Assembly: GCF_902833645.1 (NCBI RefSeq)
Contig: NZ_CADFGE010000021.1
Span: 1 to 64,000 of the forward strand
Direction: 5' to 3'
Source: Paraburkholderia fungorum
GTDB taxonomy: Bacteria > Pseudomonadota > Gammaproteobacteria > Burkholderiales > Burkholderiaceae
DNA: 64,000 bases
Below the pieces are notes generated by a model that was not told the origin of the DNA, searched no databases, and was given only the letters and a program-made list of their open reading frames with translations. Numbering within the stretch: the first letter of the stretch is position 1; the number at the start of each line of letters is the position of its first letter. Positions 17,979-27,500 of this stretch are shown one piece after another. A program made the position numbers and the translations under genes.

Positions 17979-19361
17979 CTAGTGAAGCGGTTGGTGGTCG
18001 ATGGCGCTCACGCCAATCAGTGTGCAGAGCTCGACCTGCTGTTGAAGTACGGAATTCGCGAGCTTCGCCGTCGCGATGCGTTGGGTCAGCAGCCGGGATT
18101 CAAGGTCGGCCAATACCGGCAGCGTCATGTCGCCAGCGCCATAGGCGGCACGCGCCTGTTTCACTGACGCCTCGAGTGCAGTCTCCATTGACCGCGCGTT
18201 ACGAAGCTGGTCACCCAGCAGGCTCAGCTCCGAACTGATACCGTCTACCGCGGTGTACGTATCGTCGAGCCGTTGGGTGTATTCCTGATAGAGGCTCTCC
18301 CGTGTAGCCTTTTCGACCGCGATGTTTCCCCGGTTGCCGTTGAATAAAGGAAGCGTCACCGAAACGGTAAGCCCCGAGGTGTAGATGGCCGACGTGTCCC
18401 GGCCTCGCGTAGCGCCAATCTCCAGTCGCGGAAACTGCGCGATGAGCGCTCCGCGATATCGCTCGTCCTGTTCGGTGTATCCCGCGCGCAGTGCGAGCAA
18501 ATCGGGACGACGCTGTCTGAGGTCGAGGAGCGCATGGTCGACCGCGTCCTGCGGGACCTCGTACGGCTCGGGCGGCGCTGCAAGCGTCATGTGTGTCCCC
18601 GGGGGCAGTTCGAGCAGCGTAATGAGTTCCTGCATTGCCTTCAGGTGTTCCTGTCGCAACGTACCCAACTGTTGCACACTGTCGCGGTACGCGGTTTGTG
18701 CCTGCACGGCGACCTCTCGGGTCACGTCGGCGCGAGCGAGTACCCTTTGCATTTGTTCGGTGGTGCCTTTCTGATAGGCCACTGACTGCTCGACCTGTTT
18801 CTCGAGACGGACGAGGCTCGCATTGACGACGTAGAGCGCATAGGCGTGGTTCGCGACCTGCCACTTGGTCCACTGAAGCGCAAGCTGTTGTTTCTCAAGA
18901 GCCGCAGCTGCAGCTCGCTTCTTTGCCGGACGCTCGACAAGTGCGGACACTTCGTAGCTAAGCCCGACCATGAATGCAGGAACAAAGCCCTCCGCACCGG
19001 GGCGGTCGGTACTGAAACTGAGTGTTGGGTCCGGCAGCAGGCCGTCCGCATATTGGCGGGCAGCAGCGATGTCGAGCTCGCGTTCAGCACGGCGGATATC
19101 CGGACTATGTTCGAGCGCGCGTCCAACCACCTGGTCCACGGTCAATGGGGCGCCTGTTGACGCGATGTCATCAGGCCATTGGGGCGTTTCCGGGAGCGGC
19201 TTTGGTGCATATTTCGCACATCCGGTCAACACCACCGCCAGCGTGACAAGCGCGACTCGCGCGAGTGCAAAGGCGCCGGTATATTGGCGACTGGTTGCGG
19301 GAAGTCCGCTTTGCAACCTACTATCGTAAGCATCTTGGGTCACGATGGATATCCGACGCAA
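17979..19361 (-). CDS. TolC-family outer-membrane efflux lipoprotein
   Basis: A 460-residue outer-membrane factor. A lipobox (LAVVLTGC) marks a lipoprotein signal at about residues 35-48. Two helical repeats follow, with ERELDIAAARQYADGLLPDP and RAGYTEQDERYRGALIAQFP as the usual conserved positions. The annotated start is a TTG; a GTG six codons later is equally possible. It is the first gene of the efflux operon and runs divergent from a two-component pair. The shared promoter region contains a PmrA-like box at 19390. Confidence 0.88.
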   Translation of the reverse strand: MRRISIVTQDAYDSRLQSGLPATSRQYTGAFALARVALVTLAVVLTGCAKYAPKPLPETPQWPDDIASTGAPLTVDQVVGRALEHSPDIRRAERELDIAAARQYADGLLPDPTLSFSTDRPGAEGFVPAFMVGLSYEVSALVERPAKKRAAAAALEKQQLALQWTKWQVANHAYALYVVNASLVRLEKQVEQSVAYQKGTTEQMQRVLARADVTREVAVQAQTAYRDSVQQLGTLRQEHLKAMQELITLLELPPGTHMTLAAPPEPYEVPQDAVDHALLDLRQRRPDLLALRAGYTEQDERYRGALIAQFPRLEIGATRGRDTSAIYTSGLTVSVTLPLFNGNRGNIAVEKATRESLYQEYTQRLDDTYTAVDGISSELSLLGDQLRNARSMETALEASVKQARAAYGAGDMTLPVLADLESRLLTQRIATAKLANSVLQQQVELCTLIGVSAIDHQPLH

Positions 19362-19389
19362 AAAACGCTTCGGATACTAATCCGCAAGA

Positions 19390-19406
19390 CTTAGATTTGA
19401 CTTAGC
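19390..19406. promoter_or_regulatory. PmrA/QseB-like box between efflux operon and two-component genes
   Basis: CTTAGA-TTTGA-CTTAGC keeps the CTTAR core and 11-bp period. It is centred in the 71-bp divergent promoter region, so one site could control both directions. Confidence 0.6.
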
Positions 19407-19432
19407 ACGCTGCTTTCGATTCGGTGGGACGC

Positions 19433-20107
19433 ATGAGAATTCTCCTCGTAGAAGACGACGAAATGATTGGCGATGCAATCGTCCAGGCATTGAAGGACGC
19501 GGCGTATGCGGCCGATTGGGTGCGCGACGCAGAGTCGGCAACCGGGGCGTTGCTGGGACGTGAGCACGACGTCGTGCTGCTGGACCTGAATCTGCCGAAG
19601 CGCGACGGCATTGACGTACTCCGGTCGCTCAGAGCGGGGGGAAGCAAGACTCCAGTGATTATTCTTACAGCGCGCGACAGTGTGGAGGACCGGATAGTCG
19701 GGCTGGATGCCGGCGCCGATGACTATCTTGTCAAGCCATTCGAAATCAGCGAATTACTCGCGCGACTTCGGGCGGTGACCCGCCGGCTCGGCGACCACGG
19801 CGATACCAGGATGACAAGCGGGAGTCTTGCACTCGACGCTGCCACACACATGGCTGTGTATGAGAACAATGAGTGCCGGCTGACGAGTCGTGAGTTTGCG
19901 CTTTTGAGCGCGCTGTTGATGAAGCCCGGGACGGTCCTGTCGCGAAGCGACCTGGAGCGACAACTATACGCCTGGCAGGAGCAGGTCGAGAGCAATGCCG
20001 TGGAGGTGCTGATTCACGGCATCCGCAAAAAACTGGGCGCGTCGGTTATCCGCAATGTACGAGGTGTGGGATGGTTGGTAGACAAGGAAAACAATCACGC
20101 TCTCTGA
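19433..20107 (+). CDS. OmpR-family response regulator
   Basis: A 224-residue regulator closely similar in layout to the one at 8371. The receiver has VEDDEMIG, phosphorylation site D51 in DVVLLDLNLPKRDGI and the lysine in DDYLVKPFE. The DNA-binding domain has LTSREFALLSALLMKPGTVLS and EVLIHGIRKKLG. The start at MRILLVEDD is chosen over a GTG three codons earlier. It is divergent from the RND efflux operon, its likely target. The gene overlaps the kinase by 37 bp. Confidence 0.9.
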   Translation: MRILLVEDDEMIGDAIVQALKDAAYAADWVRDAESATGALLGREHDVVLLDLNLPKRDGIDVLRSLRAGGSKTPVIILTARDSVEDRIVGLDAGADDYLVKPFEISELLARLRAVTRRLGDHGDTRMTSGSLALDAATHMAVYENNECRLTSREFALLSALLMKPGTVLSRSDLERQLYAWQEQVESNAVEVLIHGIRKKLGASVIRNVRGVGWLVDKENNHAL

Positions 20108-21408
20108 CGCTGCAGCTGTCGGCGTGGATTGGTAGCGTGATTGTGGCAGTTGGCGTGCTTGCCTGCGGGTTTTCATTCCTGTTCGCGTATCAGGAGGCGA
20201 GAGAGCTTCAGGATGGTCAACTGAAGCAAATCGCTGCGCTCATTGATAGCGGCGCGTTGATGTTCACGAAGTCCCGTCCATCAATTGAGAGCTCCCAGGA
20301 CCCGGACGTCAAGGTGGTCATTGACTGGTTAAGCGAGGCACCGTCAGGCGTCGCGCAGGCCGCTGGGCTGGTGATTCCGCAAACGCTGGCTGACGGTTTT
20401 CATGATTTGAGCGGGAATGAACAAAGCTGGCGCGTCAATGTACGGACGCTCCGAAGCGGGACCCGCATCGCCGTGGCGGAACCGTCTGCGTTACGCGACG
20501 AAATAGCGCGGGACGGCGCGATGAGAACCCTGGTACCTATGCTCCTCCTGTTGCCGGGGCTGTTCATCGTCGTCGTCGTGATTGTCAGGACGAAACTGGC
20601 ACCATTGACACGCCTTGCTGCCGTCGTGGACCGCCAGACCGATGCGACGGTCCAGACGCTATCTGAGGAGGGTATCGCTGCGGAAGTACTGCCCTTTGTC
20701 CGGTCGATAAACAACCTGATTGCACGACTGAGGGACGCCATCGGTCAGCAGCGCAGGTTTGTCGCCAGCGCTGCACATGAGTTGCGGTCACCGTTGGCAG
20801 CCCTGTCCTTGCAAGCCGGAAATCTGGGAGCCGCCATTACGTCTCCGGATGCCCGGGAGCGGTTGCTGGCTCTTCAGGCAGGGTTGCGCCGTACCCACAG
20901 ACTGGTGGAGCAACTGCTAGCGCTGGCAAGGTCGGAACAGGCGGCGCTGGAGCACCCGACGACTGTATCGCTGCGAGCTATGGCAACGGAGGTCATAAAC
21001 GCCACGATTGGCGTCGCCCGCGAGAAGAATATCGACCTGGGGTTCGAGCACTTTGATGATGTCGATGCCGTTGTGGACGCGTCGTCAGTCATGGTGGTGC
21101 TGCGAAACCTGGTCGACAACGCGGTGCGATATACGCCAACTGGCGGCAGGGTGGATGTGTCAGTTGTTCATGCAAGGGGCGAAGTGATGTTTGAGGTTAC
21201 CGACTCGGGTCCCGGTATTCCGGACGGCGAACTCGACCGTGTGCTGGAGCCGTTCTATCGGCTGGACCATTCCGTTGCGTCGGGAAGTGGACTAGGTCTT
21301 TCCATCGTCTCTGAGATTGCACGACGGACGGGCGGCCGGTTGGTACTCGAAAACATCGAAGGCGGATTTCGCGCGCGGTATTTTCAACCGTTATTTCCGA
21401 ACCCATGA
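20071..21408 (+). CDS. Sensor histidine kinase
   Basis: A 445-residue kinase, partner of the regulator it overlaps. It has membrane helices at about 18-40 and 154-172, a periplasmic region of about 110 residues, the H-box FVASAAHELRSPLAALSLQ with H236, the N-box NLVDNAVRYT, the G1 box DSGPGIP and the G2 box GSGLGLSIV. The 37-bp overlap with the regulator in another frame is longer than usual; no good start lies further downstream before the first helix. It probably senses an envelope or metal signal linked to the efflux pump. Confidence 0.88.
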   Translation: MVGRQGKQSRSLTLQLSAWIGSVIVAVGVLACGFSFLFAYQEARELQDGQLKQIAALIDSGALMFTKSRPSIESSQDPDVKVVIDWLSEAPSGVAQAAGLVIPQTLADGFHDLSGNEQSWRVNVRTLRSGTRIAVAEPSALRDEIARDGAMRTLVPMLLLLPGLFIVVVVIVRTKLAPLTRLAAVVDRQTDATVQTLSEEGIAAEVLPFVRSINNLIARLRDAIGQQRRFVASAAHELRSPLAALSLQAGNLGAAITSPDARERLLALQAGLRRTHRLVEQLLALARSEQAALEHPTTVSLRAMATEVINATIGVAREKNIDLGFEHFDDVDAVVDASSVMVVLRNLVDNAVRYTPTGGRVDVSVVHARGEVMFEVTDSGPGIPDGELDRVLEPFYRLDHSVASGSGLGLSIVSEIARRTGGRLVLENIEGGFRARYFQPLFPNP

Positions 21409-21526
21409 CTTCGGCATCTGCCTGACCTTAGATGTCCGGTTGCCGTTCAGCCGGCCGGTATCTGTACCATGCGACACACGGCCTGCGGCAATCTGATGGC
21501 GCTAAGCGGCAACTGACGCGCGGACC

Positions 21527-22387
21527 ATGGAGATGTCGATGGAACACGCATACGACCACCTGTTGCATCTGCTCGCCGGACACCCGGCATGGACGCTCGC
21601 GGTCGCGTTCCTGGCTGCGTTTCTCGAAGCCGTCGCAGTGATTGGAACATTCATCCCGGGCAGCACCGCGATGTTCCTCGCCGGCGCGCTTGCCGGAACC
21701 GGGTCGTTAAACCTGGGGGCGCTGTTCGCATGCGCGATTGCTGGCGCGGTAGCCGGGGACGGTATGAGCTATTGGCTCGGCAGGCGCTATAAGTCCCAGA
21801 TTGGCCAGTTGTGGCCGTTTCGGACGCACCCACAAGTCTTTGAGGCTGCCCACAATTTTTTCGCAAAACACGGTCCGAAGAGCGTCGTGTTCGCCCGGTT
21901 CATCGGGCCGTTGCGGGCGATTGTGCCAGTGGTTGCGGGAACGTCGGGTATGACGCCGGTGCGGTTTTACACCATGAACATCCTGTCCGCGCTACTCTGG
22001 GCGCCCGCGCATATCCTGCCGGGCGTTATTTTCGGGGCTTCCGTCCAGGTGGCCGGCGCTGTTTCGTTTCGCCTCGTCATCATCATCGCGCTGCTGGTCG
22101 CAATCGTATGGCTCAGCTTTCGGGGCGCGCGCTTCGTTCTCTCACGCTCAGGTGCCTGGGCAAGTGCCGCGGGTCGCACTCTGACGACCTGGGCCAGTCA
22201 CCACGAAGGGCGGGTGGGTCGTCTTGCCTTGCAGCTACTGAATCCCGACCGACCCGCTTCCGGCGCAATAGGGGCGGCGTCGGTCATTGTGCTTCTTTCC
22301 TGCTGGCTGTTTTTCGGCGTCCTGCAGGACGTCATCAGTGGTGACCCACTCGTACGGGTTGACGTGTCCGTTTACCACTTCCTTTAA
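21527..22387 (+). pseudogene. DedA-domain front part of a nonsense-split DedA-PAP2-LssY gene
   Basis: A 286-residue DedA membrane domain: FLEAVAVIGTFIPGSTAMFLAG, then GRRYKSQIG and FARFIGPLRAIVPVVAGTSGM, which holds the conserved arginine region of DedA proteins. In related bacteria the DedA domain continues into a PAP2 phosphatase and an LssY-type domain as one chain of about 670 residues. Here a TAA at 22385-22387 stops it after VSVYHFL. The next codons in the same frame (SVRSPWGDI) continue the usual sequence, so one base change such as CAA to TAA explains the split. ATGs at 21533 and 21539 are alternative starts, the last with better ribosome spacing. Confidence 0.8.
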
Positions 22388-22390
22388 TCT

Positions 22391-23557
22391 GTGCGCAGCC
22401 CTTGGGGCGACATCGTCCTGTCGGGCCTCGCCACGCCCGGCAGTGTCGCCACGCTGGCCGCGGTGGTCGCCACAGCGGCGCTGTGGATGGTGTGGGAACG
22501 TCATTGGCGCACGCTTGGTTACTGGCTCGCTGCCGTTGTCTTTTCACAGCTACTGATATTTACCCTCCAGTCTGTAATCCATCGTGCTCCGCCGGATGCG
22601 CTTGTGTCCGGTGCATATGTGTTCCCGAGCAATCACGTCGCCGCCGTGGTCGTTGTGTATGGCTTTCTTGCGTTTCTGCTCGCTCGAAGGGTTGGTACGT
22701 TGGTTGGCGTGTTCGTCGTGACAGCGACTACCGTCGTCGTTGTCGGCGTCAGCCTGTCTGGGCTTTACTTCGGTCGATTCTGGTTTTCCGATGCTATTGG
22801 AGGCGCAGCGCTTGCTTCGGTCTGGGTCTCTGTTGTCGCCTTTACCGCCGTGTGGCGGAGGCCGGTAGTGCAACCATCGCGCGGGTTCATCCCAGTTCTC
22901 ATGCTGACGGTTGTGTGCGTCAGCGTGGCGGCGCAACTCCACGTCGGGTCGCCCGCGCCGAAAGCTGACAGCGCGCTGGGTAACGCACCAGTCATCGCAA
23001 CAACGTCGCAGTGGACCGATTCTCTGTGGCGCAGTTTGCCTTGTTATCGGTCAGACATGGAAGGTGACCGCAAGGAGCCCCTGGCAATCCAGTGGTCGGC
23101 GAATGCTGAGGAGATAGGAAATCGCCTTCGAGCTCAAGGTTGGATCGACGGAGCCGGGCTTTCTGCGCGCAGCCTGCTTTCCCTCGCATCGCCCAAGGTT
23201 TCAGCGATGGCACTGCCGGTGCTGCCGGAGCTGAATAACGGTGTACCGTCACTGCTGGTCTTCACGCATCCCGGCAGCACGAGAGACGAACGCGATGTGC
23301 TGCGTTTCTGGCCCACGGACTATGCGATTGAGGAGCAGGGCGCCACGTCAGCTACGCCCGTTTGGTTGGGTTCGCTAGTGCGTGAGCGGCTGTATCGTGC
23401 GTCCTGGCCAATCAATGTGCTACGTGCCGTTGACCCGGCCACAGCGCCTCTGGCCGTTCATGACGAGCTACCCGCACTTCCAAGGGTAGCCTTGCTGGCG
23501 ACAAAAGATTGTCACGGCTTTTCACTGACCCTACTGACGTCAGCTCCGACCGAATAG
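22391..23557 (+). pseudogene. PAP2-LssY back part of the nonsense-split gene
   Basis: In frame with the DedA part, one codon after its TAA. It holds a PAP2 phosphatase domain with HRAPPDA, the histidine loop FPSNHVAAVVVVYGFLA and GRFWFSDAIGGA, although the classical KxxxxxxRP / PSGH / SRxxxxxHxxxD motifs look weak. A C-terminal LssY-like soluble domain (about residues 185-388) follows, with LPVLPELNNGVPSLLVFTH. A GTG at 22391 could restart translation, so the two parts might be made separately. The substrate is unknown. Confidence 0.72.
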
Positions 23558-23732
23558 GACTGGCGGCGAGCCGCCAGACGTCCTGCGTGTCGAGCAAGGC
23601 AGCCGCTTCTTGCGGGACTGAACCGGGCGCTAGCTCTGTCTTGCCGACACAGCCTATCCAGCCAGCGGGTCGATCGCAAATCAGGAGCGATCACTCGGAA
23701 CGTAAAGATTGACCACGATTCAGAGCGCAAGC

Positions 23733-24480
23733 CTATTCGGTTTGGTTCTCGTCGGTTTCGGAATTGGCGGCCGTGGCTTCATGGTTAATGGCTCTGGCCA
23801 GCTGGTCGGCAATTTCGGAATGGGCTTCCTTGCGCTCACTGAACCGGTCAGTGCGATATGCCCGATCGGTCGCGCACTATCAACGTGGACTTGTACAGTT
23901 CCTCCGCAACGTCGACCACGCGGTCATGGTACGAAGACGGCTTCATTCGCCCTGCAGCGTCGAACTCCTACCACGCCTCGGTCACTGACGACTGGTTCGG
24001 GATTGTCACCATCCACATCCATCGACCAAGCAGGCATAGTGCGTACACCGCGTTAAACGATTGCGATCCGCCACACACCTGCATGACTGCCAGCGTGCGT
24101 CCATGGGTAGGACGGACTACACCGCTTTCCTGCGGCAGCCAATCGATCTGATTCTTGAAGACAACAGTGAGTGTGCCGTGACGTTCCGGGCTGCACCAGA
24201 CCTGCCCTTCCGACCATTCCGAGAGTTTACGCAGATCTACCATTTCGGGATAGTCAGCAGATACGCTCTCCACAACCGGCAGCCGTGCGGAGCGAATACC
24301 CACGTGCGCCGAACCGGCGCAGGATTCGTTCAGCTTCGAACGTCAGCTGTCGGCTATACGAGGTGGCACGCAGTGACCCGTAGAACAGAAGAATCCGCGG
24401 GGGGCAGCGAAACTGCGCGTGGCGTGAGCTTTTTACTGGTCGGGCGCATCGAGCTGGAGACCATTGGATGTCGGTGCGCG
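23733..24480 (-). pseudogene. arsH: Decayed arsH (NADPH-dependent FMN reductase)
   Basis: Pieces of ArsH, a flavoprotein linked to methylarsenite resistance, can be read in order on the minus strand. PRILLFYGSLRATSYSRQL is the flavin site. SEWSEGQVWCSPERHGTLTV, QIDWLPQESGVVRPTHGRTL, VMQVCGGSQSFNAV and MVTIPNQSS follow in a second frame. GRMKPSSYHDRVVDVAEELY and DRFSERKEAHSEIADQ complete it in other frames to a TAG at 23733-23735. At least three frame changes (near 24300, 23980 and 23870) interrupt about 230 residues, so it cannot be functional. No other ars gene is present. The 5' end is uncertain. Confidence 0.8.
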
Positions 24481-24809
24481 GGACTTCAATGCAGAGCGCA
24501 ATGCTTTCTTTCAGGAGTACTGCGGTAGCGCCCTCGATGGCAGCCATTCTGCTGATAGCGATTGTAGGATTTCTGCCGCCGGAGGACGAACGAATCGAAG
24601 GCTCGGTTGCAGCGGAGTTGGACTGGACGGGATTCGTAGGCCGCTACAGAACCGAAACTATGCATGAAAAATTGCAGTCTGCTGAAGGAGGTTGTCTCGC
24701 GCGCAGATTTCGGCTTGTCCAAAATATCAGCCTGCAGGGACGTCTTGACGAAGCCGACGTCATGTTCGAAAACCTCCGCGCTATCCGCAACGACCTGGGA
24801 CTGCTATAA
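24468..24809 (+). pseudogene. Relic of a GH15 glucoamylase/trehalase-like gene
   Basis: The 113-residue frame resembles two blocks of glycoside hydrolase family 15: ILLIAIVGFLPPEDERIEGS followed by WTGFVGRYRTE, and EGGCLARRFRLVQNISLQGR followed by EADVMFENLRAIRNDLGLL near the C-terminus. Between and around them, conserved family sequence is missing. A full protein is about 600 residues. The frame stops where the family continues with SEEYD. It overlaps the arsH relic on the other strand. It marks a deletion junction and is not a working enzyme. Confidence 0.6.
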
Positions 24810-25322
24810 GTAAAATACGACACCAGAACGCGTCCTCTGGTTAGAAATTTCCGCAGGCGTTCCCACATACGGCACTCGTCGAAACGGCCTTTAATCTTCT
24901 GAAATGGCGCGCGAGATACTGCCCGGAAGCGCACGGACAACCATAGTAATTTTAAAGGCATCCTGAGCACTTTTCTCCCGGACGAGATGATGTCTTAACC
25001 ACGCGTTTAATTACAGAGGAATCTTTGTGATCATTTTATGTCTCGACCCATATAAACACATGGTAAAGCCAGATCATATTGCGTCTTTTATTGTCGGGTT
25101 CGCATCAGATGCGACTGAGTGCGCAATTTGCGTGATGCCAGCCGCTGACGGCGGAATAACATCTTATCGAGGTTTCGCTAATGCGGGCTAGCCGAGAAAG
25201 TTTAAGCGGACGGTTTGCAGCATGATAAATTCCGGTGAACGCGACGAAACATTCTTCGATCTCTGCTCGACAGATACCGGCGCCGAAGTCGACGCCGGAA
25301 TACCTGCCGTTTCCTCGAAATT
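24810..25322. other. Intergenic, AT-richer than surroundings
   Basis: No supported gene on either strand. The left part holds one copy of a 13-bp direct repeat (24840-24852). The right part runs to the end of the yfdX gene. Confidence 0.5.
24840..24852 (+). repeat. Direct repeat copy 1, GTTAGAAATTTCC
   Basis: An identical 13-mer occurs at 35982-35994, and a related GTTAGAAATATC is at 44697 near the recombinase-element border. The first two copies flank the segment that carries the tyrosine integrase. Confidence 0.5.
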
Positions 25323-26045
25323 TCATTTCGCCACGGTCTTCGAAGCCGCAGCGCTACTGGCGCTCTTCGCGGGAACGGCACTCTGGCCAGGTAACGCCTT
25401 CACGTCGACCCAGTCATACCGGACGCTGTCCTGCACCTTCTTCATGACCTGATCCGCCTCGTAGTATTTGTCCGCAGCGAGCAGGCCGGCAGCCTTGTCG
25501 ATATCCGTCACGGTCTGCTTAAGCGGCACGACCGCCATCGTGTAGGCTACATTGACGTCCGCCAGACTGAGCACCTTGACTGCGGCCTGTGGCTTTCCTT
25601 TCTTCAACTGCTCGTTTGCAGATGCAACTGCTTTGCTCTGTGCCGGCTTTGCGGAAAAGTCATCGGTTACGGTCACGTCGGCCCCTACTGGCAGCCACGA
25701 AACCGGCGTCGTATTTTTTGCCGCGCCGGGTTGCGCGTTCATTGAAGGCGGCGGCTTCAGGTCGGACTCGGCCTTAAGGAAGGCTGTGTTGTCTTTCTCG
25801 GCGACTTTCATCGATTGTTGCGCTTCCTTGACAAGCTTCGTGGCCTGCGCCGGACGACCGCTAAAAATTGCCAGCCTCGCGAGGCGGACATCGTCAAATG
25901 CCTGAGTGCCTTTCGATGAAAGTTTCCCCATGTCGGTTACCGCATTTGCCGGTGGTTGCGCTGCGTTCACGTTTTCCAGGCTGAGCACACAGGACGCTGC
26001 TGCCATGGCAAACACTGCAGCTCCCTTGATACTTGAGTTGCGCAT
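25323..26045 (-). CDS. yfdX: YfdX family protein
   Basis: A 240-residue secreted protein of the YfdX family. The signal peptide is MRNSSIKGAAVFAMAAASCV. Family blocks are DVRLARLAIFSGRPAQATKL, WLPVGADVTVTDDF and VNVAYTMAVVPLKQTVTDID, with the end RYDWVDVKALPG. In E. coli, yfdX is strongly induced by the EvgA acid-response regulator; its biochemical role is uncertain (periplasmic chaperone-like). The start is placed at MRNSS, which begins the signal peptide and follows a TAGGAGAGA site; 25 residues of the longer frame are dropped. A near-perfect PmrA/QseB-like box lies 134 bp upstream. Confidence 0.85.
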   Translation of the reverse strand: MRNSSIKGAAVFAMAAASCVLSLENVNAAQPPANAVTDMGKLSSKGTQAFDDVRLARLAIFSGRPAQATKLVKEAQQSMKVAEKDNTAFLKAESDLKPPPSMNAQPGAAKNTTPVSWLPVGADVTVTDDFSAKPAQSKAVASANEQLKKGKPQAAVKVLSLADVNVAYTMAVVPLKQTVTDIDKAAGLLAADKYYEADQVMKKVQDSVRYDWVDVKALPGQSAVPAKSASSAAASKTVAK

Positions 26046-26178
26046 TTCGTCTCTCCTAAAAATGACGGCGAGAGGCGTCGACGCACACGGTTCAATAAAG
26101 AATTTTGCCGTGCAATCCACCGTCGTTGATGGCTCAATTTATTAACAGGCGCCTGTGCAATAACGTTAGGTCCTAACT

Positions 26179-26195
26179 CTTAAGCATAACTTAAA
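26179..26195. promoter_or_regulatory. PmrA/QseB-like box upstream of yfdX
   Basis: CTTAAG-CATAA-CTTAAA, two strong half-sites with an 11-bp period, lies upstream of the minus-strand yfdX gene. Confidence 0.65.
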
Positions 26196-26427
26196 GTCAT
26201 TGCGTCAACCGGGGTTTTTTAGATAGTCTGCGGTCAGATTAGAGACGCGCGCGGTGCAACAACAGCTACCTGACTGAAAGAATGAATTGGAAGTTTGACG
26301 CAGCGTTGGCCGGGAGAAAACCTGGCAGTCCGGGGAGACTGGGATGTGAAAACTGACGGACGTCATTTTCGTGGCATCAACAGGTGCGCAAGGTTTGAAG
26401 GGCTGAGTTCGATGGACGAGGCAATTC

Positions 26428-27051
26428 CTACGCTTCTCCACGCTCATCCGCGCCAATAATGACGCTGAACGACGAATCAAAACGGTAAGGCGGAACGTCG
26501 AGGTTTTGTGGAGCAGGTTTGTCCTTAAAGACACGTCCGGCAAGATCATAAGTCGAACCGTGGCACGGACATAGAAAGCCACCCGGCCAGTCCTCGGGGA
26601 GACCCGGATGCGCACCCGGCTGAAATCTCGGTCGTGGTGTACAACCGAGGTGCGTACAGACACCCACCACGACAAGCAGATTTCGATGCTCTGCGCGTGA
26701 TCGATATTCGTTATTGCAATATTCAGGCAACGGCATGGAAAAAGGATGCGCTGTGCGAGGATCTGCGACGATTGGATCTGCGGCTCGCACGGCAGCAAGC
26801 ATCGGATCAGTGCGATTAACGATAAAAACAGGTTTGCCGTGCCACGCGACTGTCATCATGGTGCCGGCACTGAGCCCGCTGGTGTCGACATTAACCGGCC
26901 CCCCCGCCGCCCGTGCGGCCGCGGACGGCCAGAGCGATTCCGCAAAGGGGATGGCGGTCGCAATCCCGGCAACGCCACTGGTGACCGAGGTTGCAATGAG
27001 CCAGCGCCGCCGCATCACGTCAGTTGGAGGCGTGAGGATGCGGCTGCTCAC
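26428..27051 (-). CDS. Rieske iron-sulfur protein (cytochrome bc1 subunit-like), orphan
   Basis: A 207-residue Rieske protein with a single N-terminal membrane anchor/Tat-like segment (RRRWLIATSVTSG). The cluster ligands are complete: C132-T-H134 with C137 in VCTHLGC, and C161, C163, H164 in LCPCHGSTYD. It resembles PetA, but no cytochrome b or c1 gene adjoins it, so it may work with another oxidoreductase or substitute for the housekeeping subunit. It overlaps the upstream gene by four bases, so the two are co-translated. Confidence 0.85.
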   Translation of the reverse strand: MSSRILTPPTDVMRRRWLIATSVTSGVAGIATAIPFAESLWPSAAARAAGGPVNVDTSGLSAGTMMTVAWHGKPVFIVNRTDPMLAAVRAADPIVADPRTAHPFSMPLPEYCNNEYRSRAEHRNLLVVVGVCTHLGCTPRPRFQPGAHPGLPEDWPGGFLCPCHGSTYDLAGRVFKDKPAPQNLDVPPYRFDSSFSVIIGADERGEA

Positions 27052-27500
27052 GTCACACTCCAGTCAGCATGCGAGCGCCATACGAACAGCAGGTGAAGAT
27101 GGGCTCCGGACGAAACCTTCACGACGCGTTGCAGGGTTTTTCCGCGATAAATGGCGGTAATCTTGTAGCGCCCGTCAGGCAGTGACGCCAGCAGGAAGGG
27201 GCCATGCGCAGTCGCCTTCAGTCTCCGTGCACCGTGGATGTCGACAATTCTGACACGGACGTCGGAGAGATACTCGTTTCCATAGGCGGTTTTGCCCGCG
27301 AACTCGAGCGCGAGAGGGTAGTCACGCATCGCGCTCTGGAGTGCCGCAGACTGGTCACTGCCGATGCCGCCGGAGACGTATTTGACGCTACCCCGTTGAT
27401 GGACTGCGGGCAGCATCACTGGCGCTGCGAGCACCGTGTTCGAAGCCTGTGCCGCGGCTAGGATAGCGGCGATCAACGCCGCCTTCCTGAAAGAAAGCAT
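27048..27500 (-). CDS. Secreted protein with carboxypeptidase regulatory-like fold
   Basis: A 150-residue protein with a signal peptide (cleavage near NTVLA). The C-terminal half looks like a small beta-sandwich of the transthyretin/carboxypeptidase regulatory type: VRIVDIHGARRLKATAHGPF, LLASLPDGRYKITAIYRGKT and QRVVKVSSGAHLHLLFVW. It is the first gene of a two-gene unit with the Rieske protein, which suggests a periplasmic role beside it. The exact function is unknown. Confidence 0.7.
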   Translation of the reverse strand: MLSFRKAALIAAILAAAQASNTVLAAPVMLPAVHQRGSVKYVSGGIGSDQSAALQSAMRDYPLALEFAGKTAYGNEYLSDVRVRIVDIHGARRLKATAHGPFLLASLPDGRYKITAIYRGKTLQRVVKVSSGAHLHLLFVWRSHADWSVT

